Assembly (NCBI GenBank): GCA_004555535.1
Contig: SFHU01000005.1
Coordinates: 1 to 47,324 of the forward strand
Direction of reading: 5' to 3'
Length of the DNA stretch: 47,324 nt
From: Clostridiales bacterium
GTDB lineage: Bacteria > Bacillota > Clostridia > Christensenellales > Aristaeellaceae
Within the stretch, counting starts at the first letter, position 1. Every line of letters begins with the position of its first letter. Under the pieces are notes generated by a model. The model worked only from the letters and a program-made list of their open reading frames with translations. It ran no database searches and was not told where the DNA came from. Shown here piece by piece: positions 1 to 7,851 of the stretch. Both the position numbers and the translations under genes were made by a program.

Positions 1-261
1 CGGCTGCGGCTCAAAGCTCAGGTCGAGAATCATGCCGATGACCGCCCGGTTGGCCTTGACGATCTCCCCAAGCAGCATCGCGCCATAGCGCACGGCCGAG
101 AGCAGCCCGCGCGCGAGCGACCGCTCCTTCTCCATGCTGTATCCCATGAATTTGCAGCAAAAGGCGGTCAGCAGCGCCGCGAAGACGACGCCGAAGGTGC
201 CGATCTCCAGGGTCCATCTGCCGTTGAGAATCACCCAGAGCGCAAAATATGCCAAAAACAT
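1..261 (-). CDS. mnhE: Na+/H+ antiporter subunit E (MnhE/MrpE family), 5' part only
   Basis: The minus strand from 261 to the window edge reads 87 codons without a stop. The product starts MFLAYFALWVILNGRWTLEI, then a second hydrophobic stretch, a basic loop (MEKERSLARG) and the segment GEIVKANRAVIGMIL, followed by a Pro/Glu-rich turn. The NGR...TLEI start and the EIVKAN..VI motif are hallmarks of subunit E of multisubunit cation/proton (Mrp/Mnh) antiporters, a small membrane subunit of about 160 residues. The ATG is chosen because GGGAGGG lies 6-12 bases upstream and a good promoter lies at 334-363. The C-terminal half and the other Mrp subunits lie outside the window. Family call is confident; which cation is moved is not visible. 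Confidence 0.85.
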   Translation of the reverse strand, partial: MFLAYFALWVILNGRWTLEIGTFGVVFAALLTAFCCKFMGYSMEKERSLARGLLSAVRYGAMLLGEIVKANRAVIGMILDLSFEPQP

Positions 262-294
262 GCAAACCCTCCCATTCTTCAGGAATGATGCGCC

Positions 295-320
295 GCGCGC
301 CGGCGAAAACGCCGTCGCGC
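295..320 (-). promoter_or_regulatory. 5' leader hairpin of the antiporter operon
   Basis: Two 11-base arms (295-305 and 310-320) pair with a single mismatch around an AAAA/TTTT tetraloop. The hairpin lies between the promoter at 334-363 and the start codon at 261 and has no T-run after it in the direction of transcription, so it is a leader structure and not an obvious terminator. The function is not known; it could stabilise the message or control translation. Confidence 0.5.
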
Positions 321-333
321 AAACAACCAATCT

Positions 334-363
334 ATTTTAGTCACCTTCTTTGCCGATTGTCAA
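334..363 (-). promoter_or_regulatory. Sigma-A-type promoter for the antiporter operon
   Basis: On the minus strand a perfect -35 TTGACA (363-358) is followed by 18 bases and a -10 TAAAAT (339-334). It points at the MnhE-like start 73 bases downstream. The rest of 364-576 holds no gene I can support. Confidence 0.7.
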
Positions 364-576
364 CTGCCTGAGCGCATTTTTTAGCGCCCTTCCCGCGCGC
401 TTTGCGCCTTTTCGCGCGTGCAGCGTCATTTTCTGCATGCGTTCTGCCCTTTTCCGGCCCTCCGGCCGCGAAGCCTGTTTCTATATAAAAGAGGCAATCT
501 GTCATTTTGCCGTTCTTTTGCGGGCTCCTCCTTCATACAGTAAAGACAGATTCCATGCCAGTGAGGAGGACTGCCC

Positions 577-978
577 TTGATTGCCAGAGATCAGACCCCG
601 AATGAATGCGAACAGATTTACGATCTGCTCCTCCCCTACGCCGATACGCCCGGCGTGCGCCGCGTGCTCCAGGATGCCCAGGAGGTCTCGCGCCTGCTCG
701 CGCTCTACTCGTTCCGCACGCCCCAGCTCGCCGACCGGCTCTACGACATGCTCCAGGAGCGCTACCGCTACGAGATCTACGCGCTCTACGGCGGGCATGC
801 GCTGCGCCGTCAGACAGACAGCAGCTACATTCGCCTACAGCAGCTTTTGAGCGCGCTGCTGCGCGTCGCGGCCTCTCGCGTGTGCAGCGAGGGTCGCCTC
901 CTGCTCACGCCCTCGCAGATTGCGCAAAGCGACGGGCTGTTCCTTCGGGCGCTTCAAAATGCAGCGGGACGCGGATAA
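577..978 (+). CDS. Hypothetical 133-residue helical protein
   Basis: The reading frame starts at TTG 577, chosen because GAGGAGGA lies 7-14 bases upstream and no ATG in this frame sits better. The product begins MIARDQTPNECEQIYDLLLP and is rich in Leu, Arg, Tyr and Gln with no signal peptide, no clear membrane segment and no motif I recognise. It looks like a small all-helical cytoplasmic protein. The stop codon lies inside a hairpin (964-991) that also ends the convergent aminotransferase gene. Codon use fits the surroundings. No function is proposed. Confidence 0.6.
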   Translation: MIARDQTPNECEQIYDLLLPYADTPGVRRVLQDAQEVSRLLALYSFRTPQLADRLYDMLQERYRYEIYALYGGHALRRQTDSSYIRLQQLLSALLRVAASRVCSEGRLLLTPSQIAQSDGLFLRALQNAAGRG

Positions 979-991
979 ATCCGCGCCCCGC
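964..991. terminator. Bidirectional terminator between convergent genes
   Basis: Arms GCGGG-A-CGCGGAT and ATCCGCG-C-CCCGC pair around AA with one A/C mismatch. T-containing tails follow on both strands (ATTCTTTG on plus, ATTTTG on minus). It closes both the plus-strand hypothetical gene and the minus-strand aminotransferase gene. Confidence 0.65.
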
Positions 992-1009
992 ATTCTTTGA
1001 TTGTCCCGT

Positions 1010-1858
1010 TTATTTGACACCGCACTCGGCCTTCAGCTCCTGCTGATAGGCGTCGCGAATCGCGCCGAAGGTCTTCTCGTCCTTCATGCCCACCGGCTTG
1101 CCGTCGATCTCGCGGATGCGGCAGGTCAGCGCGCTGGAGCTGGAGAAGAACACCTCGTCCGCCGCCATCATCTCCGCGACTGTGAAGGGGCGCTCCTGCA
1201 CCGGGATGCCCAGCATCGCGCAGATTTTGAGGATGTGCGCGCGCGTGATGCCCGGCAGGATCAGGTTGTCGCAGGGCGCGGTGATGAGCGTGCCGTCCTT
1301 GATGATGTGCACGTTGGAGTGGGAGCACTCGGTCACGCGCTCGCCGCGATGGAAGATCGTCTCATCACAGCCGGCCTCCTCGGCGCGCTGGTTCGCGATG
1401 ACCGCGGGCAGCAGGTTGATCGTCTTGATGTTGCAGTGGAAGAAGCGCGTGTCCTCCATCGTGATGCAGCGGTAGGCGCCGAACGGGTCGCGCATCGCGT
1501 TGGGGCGCACGAACGCCCAGATGCTCGGCGTGGGGCCGGCGTTCTTGTAGGCGTGGCCGCGCGGGCCGACGCCGCGCGTCACCTGCCAGTACAGGAAGAG
1601 CACGTCGCCCTCCACCTGCCGCACGAGGTCCATGAGCATGGCCTTCATGTCTTCCTTCGTCATCGGGATGTCGATGTCGATCAGCTTCGCGCTGCGGTAG
1701 ATGCGGTCGATGTGGTCGTCAAACGCCATCGGCACATGGTTGACCACGCAGGTCGCGTCGTAGACGCCGTCGCCGAAATAGCAGGCACGGTCGTTCATCG
1801 GGATCATCATCTCCTCGATGAGGCCCGTCCTTCCGTTGTAGTACGCGATATTCTTCAT
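1010..1858 (-). CDS. Class IV aminotransferase, D-amino acid aminotransferase-like (copy 1)
   Basis: The 282-residue product is a fold-type IV pyridoxal-phosphate aminotransferase. Lys145 in DIKTINLL-like sequence (here CNIKTINLL) and Glu177 in ERVTECSHSNV fall at the same positions as the cofactor lysine and glutamate of the Bacillus D-alanine aminotransferase, and QVTRGVGPRGHAY matches its QVTRG.(S/G)PR.H signature. The expected reaction is transfer of an amino group between a D-amino acid and a 2-oxo acid, giving D-Ala or D-Glu for the wall; branched-chain or aminodeoxychorismate-type activity cannot be ruled out. A closely similar paralogue lies just upstream on the same strand (1951-2808), 92 bases away. 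The start has a GGGAGG site. Confidence 0.8.
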   Translation of the reverse strand: MKNIAYYNGRTGLIEEMMIPMNDRACYFGDGVYDATCVVNHVPMAFDDHIDRIYRSAKLIDIDIPMTKEDMKAMLMDLVRQVEGDVLFLYWQVTRGVGPRGHAYKNAGPTPSIWAFVRPNAMRDPFGAYRCITMEDTRFFHCNIKTINLLPAVIANQRAEEAGCDETIFHRGERVTECSHSNVHIIKDGTLITAPCDNLILPGITRAHILKICAMLGIPVQERPFTVAEMMAADEVFFSSSSALTCRIREIDGKPVGMKDEKTFGAIRDAYQQELKAECGVK

Positions 1859-1886
1859 CCGTCATGTCCTCCCTTGCCTCAATTGC

Positions 1887-1918
1887 TCCGCCTTAAAGGG
1901 AATCTCCCCTGCGGCGGA
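1887..1918 (-). terminator. Possible weak hairpin between the two aminotransferase genes
   Basis: TCCGCC (1887-1892) pairs with GGCGGA (1913-1918), with a further AGGG/CCCT-type pairing inside. No T-run follows on the minus strand, so it may be a processing or attenuation hairpin and not a full terminator. Confidence 0.35.
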
Positions 1919-1950
1919 TAAAACGCCCTTTCGGGCCAGGAATCCCCGGT

Positions 1951-2808
1951 TCATCTGTGCGCAAACGCCTCAATCTCCCGATCGACCTCGTCCTGCGCCG
2001 CCCTTTGAATGCGGCGGATGAGCGCCTCGTCCTTTCCGCCGACCGGCGCCCCGTCAATCTCCCGGATGCGGCAGCACAGCGCGCTGCAGCTCGTGAAGAA
2101 GACCTCGTCCGCCGCCATCATCTCCGCGACCGTGAAGGGCTGCTCGAGCACGGGAATGCCCATCTCGCGGCATTGCGCGATGCGGTGCGCCCGCGTGATG
2201 CCCGGCAGGATCAGATTGTCGCAGGGCGCGGTCTGAAGGACGCCATTTTTCAGGATATGCACGTTGGAATGCGCGCATTCCGTGACCCGCTCGCCGCGAT
2301 GCAGAATCGCCTCGTCACAGCCGCGCGCCTCGGCGCGCTGGGTGTAGAGCACGCTGGGCAGCAGGTTGATCGTCTTGATGTCGCAATGCAGGAAGCGCGT
2401 GTCCTCCGCCGTGATGCAGCGGTAGTCCCTGTCCATCGGGTCAAGCACGTCCGGCCGGACGAACGCCCACAGACTCGCGCGCTCCCCCGCAAAGCGATAG
2501 GCGTGCCCGCGCGGACCGACACCGCGCGTCGCCTGCACATACACCATCGCCGTCGGGCTGTCGACCTGCGCGCACAGATCCAGCACCAGCTCGCGCAGCG
2601 CCTCAAAGGGCATCGGAATGCGGATCTCGACCTTGTCCGCCGAGCGGTAGAAGCGGCGCAGATGATCATCAAGCGACAGCGGAACATGGCCCGCGGTGAA
2701 CATCGCATCGTAGATTCCGTCGCCAAAGTAGCACGCGCGGTCGTTCATCGGCACCATCATCTCTTCAATCGGGCCGGTTTTTCCGTTGTAATAGCCGATA
2801 TTCTCCAC
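1951..2808 (-). CDS. Class IV aminotransferase, D-amino acid aminotransferase-like (copy 2)
   Basis: This 285-residue protein is a tandem paralogue of the gene at 1010-1858. Both share NDRACYFGDG, TRGVGPRGHAY, the PLP lysine at residue 145 (DIKTINLL), ERVTEC.HSNVH, NLILPGITRAH and the stretch PFTVAEMMAADEVFF. The start is taken as GTG 2808, because AGGAGAG precedes it at a normal distance; the longer frame up to 2913 would carry a basic, unconserved leader that overlaps the promoter. The likely reaction is D-amino acid transamination. Differences cluster in the substrate-side loops (for example RFAGERASL against KNAGPTPSI), so the copies may differ in substrate. A strong promoter lies at 2870-2898. 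Confidence 0.8.
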   Translation of the reverse strand: MENIGYYNGKTGPIEEMMVPMNDRACYFGDGIYDAMFTAGHVPLSLDDHLRRFYRSADKVEIRIPMPFEALRELVLDLCAQVDSPTAMVYVQATRGVGPRGHAYRFAGERASLWAFVRPDVLDPMDRDYRCITAEDTRFLHCDIKTINLLPSVLYTQRAEARGCDEAILHRGERVTECAHSNVHILKNGVLQTAPCDNLILPGITRAHRIAQCREMGIPVLEQPFTVAEMMAADEVFFTSCSALCCRIREIDGAPVGGKDEALIRRIQRAAQDEVDREIEAFAHR

Positions 2809-2869
2809 GTCTTTCTCTCCTTTGCCGTTTTCCGGGACGCTCAGCGCGGCTCTCGCCGATCCGGCTCCT

Positions 2870-2898
2870 ATCATACTCCCGCTCCGTGCATTTGTCAA
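2870..2898 (-). promoter_or_regulatory. Promoter of the aminotransferase pair
   Basis: On the minus strand TTGACA (2898-2893), a 17-base spacer and TATGAT (2875-2870) form a near-consensus sigma-A promoter about 60 bases upstream of the GTG start at 2808. Confidence 0.75.
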
Positions 2899-3019
2899 AC
2901 GGTTCGTTCGCATTTTTCTTCATTTTCTTTCAGCTTTCGACGGATTGCCGATTCATTCTGCATGGGAAATCCCTTTTTCATGCAAAATGCCTCTCTCTCT
3001 TCCGTCTCCTGGGAAACTA

Positions 3020-3028
3020 TGCTATAAT
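3020..3028 (+). promoter_or_regulatory. Extended -10 promoter for the glycosyltransferase
   Basis: TGC directly before a perfect TATAAT (3023-3028) makes an extended -10 element. No good -35 lies 17 bases upstream. It sits 49 bases before the glycosyltransferase start at 3077. Confidence 0.55.
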
Positions 3029-3076
3029 ATGCGCACTGGCATGCGCCAACGGATCTTCGCCAAGGAGGAAACCGCC

Positions 3077-3883
3077 ATGGAAAGCCCGCTCTGTTCGATT
3101 CTTGTCCCCATCTACAATTCCGCCATCGATCTGGTGCCCTGCCTGGAAAGCATCCGGCATCAGAAATACCAGAATCTTGAGATCCTGCTGGTCAACGATG
3201 GCTCGAGCGATTCCAGCCTGGAAATCTGCCGCATGTATGCGCGGCTTGACCCGCGCATCGTCATCATCGACAAGGAAAACTCCGGCGTCTCGGGCACGCG
3301 CAACGTCGCCATCGAGCATGCGACCGGCAAATACCTGCAATTCGTCGATTCCGACGACTATCTCGACGTCAACGCGACGCGCCTGATGGTCGAAGCGATG
3401 GAGGAAAACAAGGTCGACCTGCTGTTGTGCAACTACTGCTCCGTGACGCGGGACGAGAAGATGCAGGTCTTCGGCTTTCTCCCGCCGGACACGCGGATGG
3501 ACAAGGCGCAGTTCGCCCGCTACCTGATGGAGGAGCCGGCGAGCTTCTACTACGGCGTGATGTGGAACAAGCTCTACCGCCGCGACATCATCATGGAGCA
3601 CGACATCCGCTGCAACGAGGAATTCACCTGGTCGGAGGACATGCTCTTCAACCTCGAATACATCCGCTACGCCGAGAGCTTCTACTCCCTGCGCACGCCG
3701 GTGTATTACTACGTCCGCCAGAAGAAGGGCTCGCTCTCCGCGCAGGTGACGCCCGCGAAGGTGCTCTCCACAAAGGCCTCGCTCTTCAAATACTACAAGC
3801 AGCTCTACATCGACCTCGGGCTCTACGACAAGTACAAGCTCCAGATCTACGCCTATCTCGTCGCGATGGCCAAGGACATGTGA
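3077..3883 (+). CDS. Family 2 glycosyltransferase
   Basis: The 268-residue protein starts CSILVPIYNSAIDLVPCLES, then LVNDGSSDSSLEI, NSGVSGTRN.AI and the metal-binding VDSDDYL motif, the standard GT-A fold nucleotide-sugar site of family GT2. The C-terminal part (SFYYGVMWNKLYRRDII, WSEDMLFNLEY) is typical of bacterial cell-surface glycan GT2 enzymes. It lacks membrane helices, so it should act at the inner face of the membrane. The ATG at 3077 follows AAGGAGG; in-frame upstream codons back to 2822 cross the promoter and are not coding. The gene stands alone between a promoter and a terminator, so sugar donor and acceptor cannot be told. Confidence 0.85.
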   Translation: MESPLCSILVPIYNSAIDLVPCLESIRHQKYQNLEILLVNDGSSDSSLEICRMYARLDPRIVIIDKENSGVSGTRNVAIEHATGKYLQFVDSDDYLDVNATRLMVEAMEENKVDLLLCNYCSVTRDEKMQVFGFLPPDTRMDKAQFARYLMEEPASFYYGVMWNKLYRRDIIMEHDIRCNEEFTWSEDMLFNLEYIRYAESFYSLRTPVYYYVRQKKGSLSAQVTPAKVLSTKASLFKYYKQLYIDLGLYDKYKLQIYAYLVAMAKDM

Positions 3884-3964
3884 CAGCCCTCATGGGCGGG
3901 GAGAAACGCAGCTATATTCCCGCAGAGCAGGTCGGTTTGATCCGATCATCAGCATGACATAAGG

Positions 3965-3998
3965 AAGGGAGCCCGGGGAAAACGCCCCGGACTCCCTT
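3965..3998. terminator. Bidirectional terminator
   Basis: A 14-base stem (AAGGGAG and seven more, against the complementary arm ending CTCCCTT) with one C/A mismatch surrounds a six-base loop. It separates the convergent glycosyltransferase and the minus-strand ABC operon. T-runs are short on both sides. Confidence 0.6.
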
Positions 3999-4036
3999 CT
4001 TCACGCGTTCAGCCTGTCTCCATGAGAGAAGTGGAA

Positions 4037-4624
4037 TTATTTCTTCTCCTCCGCCTCTTTGGCCTCATCCTCATACATCTTGTAGAGCTGCTTCCAGTAG
4101 CGGTCGTCATAGCCCTCCCAGAGCGGCTCGACCTTGGAGGCCTCGTTCATGAAGTAGAAGACGTCGCGGCCCAGCTCAAAGCGGCCCTTGTTGGTGTGCA
4201 TGTCGATCGTCCACTCGGGCACCTCGGGCACGATGCCCTTCTCGTTCTCCTTCATGATGATGTTCTTGATCTGGTCCGTCGAGCGCTCCTTCTTGCAGCG
4301 GCAGAGGTAGCGGATGGCGTACAGGAAGAAGATCGGGCGGTCGCCGTCGCCGTAGGGGTATTCCTTGCGCAGCTCGTTGCAGGTCTTCACGATGACGCAG
4401 GCGTTCGGATCGCCGAAGCCGATGTCCTCAATCGGGATGACCATCAGGCGCGTCCACATCTTGTCCTCGTGGAACGGCGAGGTGACGTAGAGCTCGTACG
4501 CCATGCGCATGGCGGTCTCCTCGTCGCCGCGGCGGATGCACTTTTGCAGCGCGGAGATCACCAGATCGGCGCTCAGGCCGTGCTTGGTCTTGGTATAGGC
4601 CCAGGGATCATAATACTCAGCCAT
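4037..4624 (-). CDS. Stand-alone RarA/MgsA C-terminal-like protein
   Basis: The 195-residue product carries DLVISALQKCIRRGDEETAM, then TRLMVIPIEDIGFGDPNACV and later VPEWTIDMHTNKGR. These match the helical C-terminal domain of the RarA/MgsA clamp-loader-like ATPases (LISALHKSIRG.D..AA, EDIGLADP) and the related short family ending IPDYALD.HT..GR. The AAA+ part is absent: there is no Walker A or B motif. The C-terminus is charged (EDEAKEAEEKK). It is the last gene of a sugar ABC operon, 83 bases after the binding-protein gene, with its own AGGAAG site. The role is unknown; the domain normally makes tetramers and binds partner proteins. The start at 4624 is set by the ribosome site. Confidence 0.65.
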   Translation of the reverse strand: MAEYYDPWAYTKTKHGLSADLVISALQKCIRRGDEETAMRMAYELYVTSPFHEDKMWTRLMVIPIEDIGFGDPNACVIVKTCNELRKEYPYGDGDRPIFFLYAIRYLCRCKKERSTDQIKNIIMKENEKGIVPEVPEWTIDMHTNKGRFELGRDVFYFMNEASKVEPLWEGYDDRYWKQLYKMYEDEAKEAEEKK

Positions 4625-4707
4625 GTTGTTCTTCCTTTCCTGATTGCATGGAAACAGGGAAAGCACCGAGATGCCTCCCCTGTCCTGTTCAGCCGTCAAT
4701 CCGCTGC

Positions 4708-5994
4708 TCAGCGGTTGGCCAGATCGGTCAGCGTCTGCGCGACATCCGCACCGTGCTCCAGAATGTTCTGGATCGCGGTCGTCGCGTCGGAGCGCAGCGC
4801 GGAGGCGCCGTCAAAGCCCGCGTAGGTGTAGAAGGCATCCGCCTGAGCGCTCTCAGCCTTCTGCGCCGTGCCGGCGGCCGCCAGCCACTCCTCAGACTCC
4901 GCGACGGACTTGAGGTACGGCATGAACGCCTCGGAGGTCGTCACCGCGAAGACGCTCTCCGGCTGCTGCAGGTAGCGCAGGAACAGCCAGGAGGCCAGGC
5001 GGGCCGCCTCGTTTCCATTCACGTCCATGATGGCGTAGACGAAGTTCTCGGAGTAGTCAGCCGGCACGTTGGCCCAGCCTTCCTTGCCCTGCGGAATCGG
5101 CGCGCAGGCCCACTCCATCGTCGTGCCCTCGGGAATCTTGTACTGGATCCACTGCGCCTCGTTGCCGGAGCCGATATACAGCTGCACATCGCCCCTGCCG
5201 AACGGGCCGGAGAAGTAGTAGTCCTCGCCCGCCGTGCGGAAGATGCCGGCGTCGATCTGATCCTTGTACCACTGGATGGCGTCGATGGTCGTCTGCAGGT
5301 TGTCGCCGCCGAAGAGGATGTTGCCCTCGCCGTCGGTGTAGCCCGCGCCGGCCTGCGTCGCCAGCGTCGTGAAGGTCTTGAAGGGGTCGTCCCAGCCGAA
5401 CGCCGGACGGCCGGTGATCTCGGTGATCTTCGTGCAGACCTCGACCATCTCGTCCCAGGTGGTCGGCACGCTCAGGCCGTTCTCCTCAAAGAACGTCACG
5501 TTGTAGTACATGACCTCGCCGGAGACGTAGCCCGGGAGGGTGTAGATGCCCGGCTCGGTGTAGGAGGAGCCGAGGTTGACGAAGAAGTCATAGTAGTCGG
5601 ACAGGTCGAGGCCGTATTCCTCGGACTCGATGTACGGCGTCAGATCGACGATGCACTGCGCCAGCAGGTAGTCCGGCACATAGGTCGCCTCGGTCATGAC
5701 GACGTTGGGCACGCCCGCGCCCGCGCGGATGGCCGCGATGAGCTGCGTCTCCAGGGCCTCCGTGCCGCCGGAGATGATCTGCGTATCGACGGTGATGCCG
5801 TACTGCGCGCCGATGCCGGCGTTGAACGCGTCCACCACACCCTTGAGGTCGGCGTCGTAGGTCTCGTTGTCCAGCATCTGCCAGAACGTGATGGTGATCG
5901 GCTCGGTGATCACGCTCTCGACGGAATCAGCCGAGCACACAGCCGCGCCAAACACGAGCAGCGCAGCCAGCAGGAGGGTCAGGAGTTTTTTCAT
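4708..5994 (-). CDS. Sugar ABC transporter substrate-binding protein
   Basis: The 428-residue protein has a signal peptide (MKKLLTLLLAALLVFGAAV, then CSA before Asp) and a family 1 extracellular solute-binding core: ITFWQMLDNETYDADLKGVVDAF near the start, YVSGEVMYYNVTFFEENGLSVPTTWDEM in the middle, and a C-terminal lobe. The residue before the only early Cys is Val, a poor lipobox, so cleavage by signal peptidase I is as likely as lipidation. It is the fourth gene of the operon ATPase - permease - permease - binding protein. The position beside pectin enzymes suggests oligosaccharides from pectin, but the ligand is inference; glycerol-3-phosphate-type (UgpB) ligands are possible. Confidence 0.85.
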   Translation of the reverse strand: MKKLLTLLLAALLVFGAAVCSADSVESVITEPITITFWQMLDNETYDADLKGVVDAFNAGIGAQYGITVDTQIISGGTEALETQLIAAIRAGAGVPNVVMTEATYVPDYLLAQCIVDLTPYIESEEYGLDLSDYYDFFVNLGSSYTEPGIYTLPGYVSGEVMYYNVTFFEENGLSVPTTWDEMVEVCTKITEITGRPAFGWDDPFKTFTTLATQAGAGYTDGEGNILFGGDNLQTTIDAIQWYKDQIDAGIFRTAGEDYYFSGPFGRGDVQLYIGSGNEAQWIQYKIPEGTTMEWACAPIPQGKEGWANVPADYSENFVYAIMDVNGNEAARLASWLFLRYLQQPESVFAVTTSEAFMPYLKSVAESEEWLAAAGTAQKAESAQADAFYTYAGFDGASALRSDATTAIQNILEHGADVAQTLTDLANR

Positions 5995-6050
5995 GTGAAA
6001 ACCTTCTTTCTTGTATTACATAAAGACTGCCATGCGGGACTGCCGCCTGC

Positions 6051-6887
6051 TCAGCCTTTGATGCCGCCGTTTGCCACGCCGGAAATGATCTGCTTGTGGA
6101 AGATGACGTAGAAGATGACCATGGGGATGACCGTGATGCAGGCCGCCGCCATCAGGTAATGGTAGTTGGCGGAGGCCATGTTGCGGAAGGTCATCAGGCC
6201 GGAGGTGATCACCCTGTGCTCGTCGCTGCGCGTGACCATGTTCGGCCACATGAAGGCGTTCCACTGGCCGATGAAGGAGAGGATCGCGATCGTGGCAATC
6301 GCGTTCTTGTTCATCGGGATGACGACCTTCCAGAGGAACTTGAAGTCCGGGCAGCAGTCGACCTTCGCGGACTTGAAGAGCGCCGGGGGCATCTGCGTGA
6401 AGTACTCCCGGAGCATGAAGATGTAGAAGCCGTTGGCCAGCGAGGGCAGCGCAATGCCCAGGAACGTGTCCAGCAGGCCCAGATCCGCGACCGTCTCATA
6501 GTTCTGGATGATCAGCATCTCTTCCGGAACCATCATGGTCAGCATGAACAGGATGAACAGCACGTTCTTGAAGGGGAATTCATAGATGGTGAACGCGTAG
6601 GCGCCCAGAATCGAGAACAGCAGCGTGCCCGCGACGGAAATGGCGCAGACCGCCAGCGTATTGCGGTAATAGAGCAGGAACGGCTTGAGATTCCAGGCGT
6701 AGGCGTAGTTCTCCCACTGCGGCTTGGCCGGCAGCCAGATCGGCGGGATGGCGGTCGATTCATACGCCGTCTTGAGGGAGGAGAGCACCATGTAGATAAA
6801 CGGGAAAAACAGGATCAGCGCGCCGATGGTCAGCGCGGCGTATTTGAGCGCTGTCAACACGGCGCCGCGCGTATCTTTGATCTTCAT
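6051..6887 (-). CDS. Sugar ABC transporter permease, MalG/UgpE type
   Basis: The 278-residue membrane protein has six predicted transmembrane stretches and the EAA-loop region REYFTQMPPALFKSAKVDCC...PMNKNAI that docks to the ATPase. The order N-terminal KYAALTIGALILFFPFIYMVLSSLK and the C-terminal short tail GVANGGIKG are typical of the carbohydrate uptake (CUT1) MalG subfamily. In the EAA loop the usual E-A-A-x-x-D-G-A is SAKVDCC, with Cys-Cys in place of the usual Gly-Ala, a slight oddity. It sits 13 bases after the MalF-type permease stop and 56 bases before the binding-protein gene. Confidence 0.9.
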   Translation of the reverse strand: MKIKDTRGAVLTALKYAALTIGALILFFPFIYMVLSSLKTAYESTAIPPIWLPAKPQWENYAYAWNLKPFLLYYRNTLAVCAISVAGTLLFSILGAYAFTIYEFPFKNVLFILFMLTMMVPEEMLIIQNYETVADLGLLDTFLGIALPSLANGFYIFMLREYFTQMPPALFKSAKVDCCPDFKFLWKVVIPMNKNAIATIAILSFIGQWNAFMWPNMVTRSDEHRVITSGLMTFRNMASANYHYLMAAACITVIPMVIFYVIFHKQIISGVANGGIKG

Positions 6888-6900
6888 CCGGGTCCCTCCG

Positions 6901-7851
6901 TCAATAATAGTGCACGAACTTTCTGGAGATCACGCGCTGAAGGATGGTCAGGCTCATGATCACGAGCAGGAACAGCACGGCGGCCGCCGCCGCATAGTTG
7001 ACCTCGCCGCGCACGAAGAAATAGTAGTAGATGTAGTAGGCGATCGTGATGGCGCAGTTTCCGGAGCCCGCCGTCTGGGAATTGACGGACGTGAAGAGCG
7101 CGAAGACCTCGTTGTACGTCCGGGCGACGTAGATGACGGAGACGATGATCACCATCCAGAACGTCGGCGAGAGCAGCGGCAGCGTGATCCGGAAGAGCGT
7201 CTTTCCCGGCTTGGCGCAGTCGATCTTCGCGGCCTGGTAGACCTTCTTGTCGATCTTCTGAAGGCCGGCCAGGAACAGGACGATCTTGAACGCCAGGCCG
7301 TTCCAGATGCAGAAGATGCACAGCGCCCAGATCACCTTGCTGCTGTCCGTCAGCCAGGCAACCGGGTCGACCCCGAACAGGCCGAGGAAATAGTTGATAT
7401 AGCCATGCTGGCTGTGGAAGAGCGTGTAGAAGACCGTGCCGATGGCGACCGTCGATGTGACGTAGGGCGTGAAGAAGAGCGTCTGGAAGAAGCCCTGCAG
7501 CCGCTTGATGGAGTTGAGCATCAGTGCGATGGCCAGCGAGAGGATGACCGTCGTCGGCAGCGCGACGAGGATCAGGATGCCCGTGTTTTTGCAGGCAAGC
7601 CAGAAGGTCTTGTCATTCAGAACATACTTGAAGGAGGCGAGGCCGAAGCCCGTGCCCTTGGAGATGATGTAGACGTATTTCTCGTAGAACGCCGTGCGCA
7701 GCACCGCCAGCATCGGATAGAACACGAAGAGCACGAACACGATCAGCGGCGGGAGCAGGTAGAGCCAGGCCTTCGGGCTGGCGACGAGCAGCTCCCCGTT
7801 CTTGCCCGTGATCAGGCGGGGCTTTCTCTTTTTCTTTTCTCCGGTTCTCAT
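6901..7851 (-). CDS. Sugar ABC transporter permease, MalF/UgpA type
   Basis: The 316-residue inner-membrane protein starts with a basic tail, then LYLLPPLIVFVLFVFYPMLA, and has six transmembrane segments and the ATPase-contact loop GLQKIDKKVYQAAKIDCAKPGKTLFRITLPLLSPTF split over residues of the EAA motif. Its partner permease follows directly and the ATPase gene overlaps its start by the four bases ATGA (7848-7851), a sign of translational coupling. Family is CUT1. Confidence 0.9.
   Translation of the reverse strand: MRTGEKKKRKPRLITGKNGELLVASPKAWLYLLPPLIVFVLFVFYPMLAVLRTAFYEKYVYIISKGTGFGLASFKYVLNDKTFWLACKNTGILILVALPTTVILSLAIALMLNSIKRLQGFFQTLFFTPYVTSTVAIGTVFYTLFHSQHGYINYFLGLFGVDPVAWLTDSSKVIWALCIFCIWNGLAFKIVLFLAGLQKIDKKVYQAAKIDCAKPGKTLFRITLPLLSPTFWMVIIVSVIYVARTYNEVFALFTSVNSQTAGSGNCAITIAYYIYYYFFVRGEVNYAAAAAVLFLLVIMSLTILQRVISRKFVHYY

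Noticed and set aside
11..322. 103-codon minus-strand frame at the left edge
   Set aside because: The neighbouring frame gives the MnhE-like product with a ribosome site and promoter.
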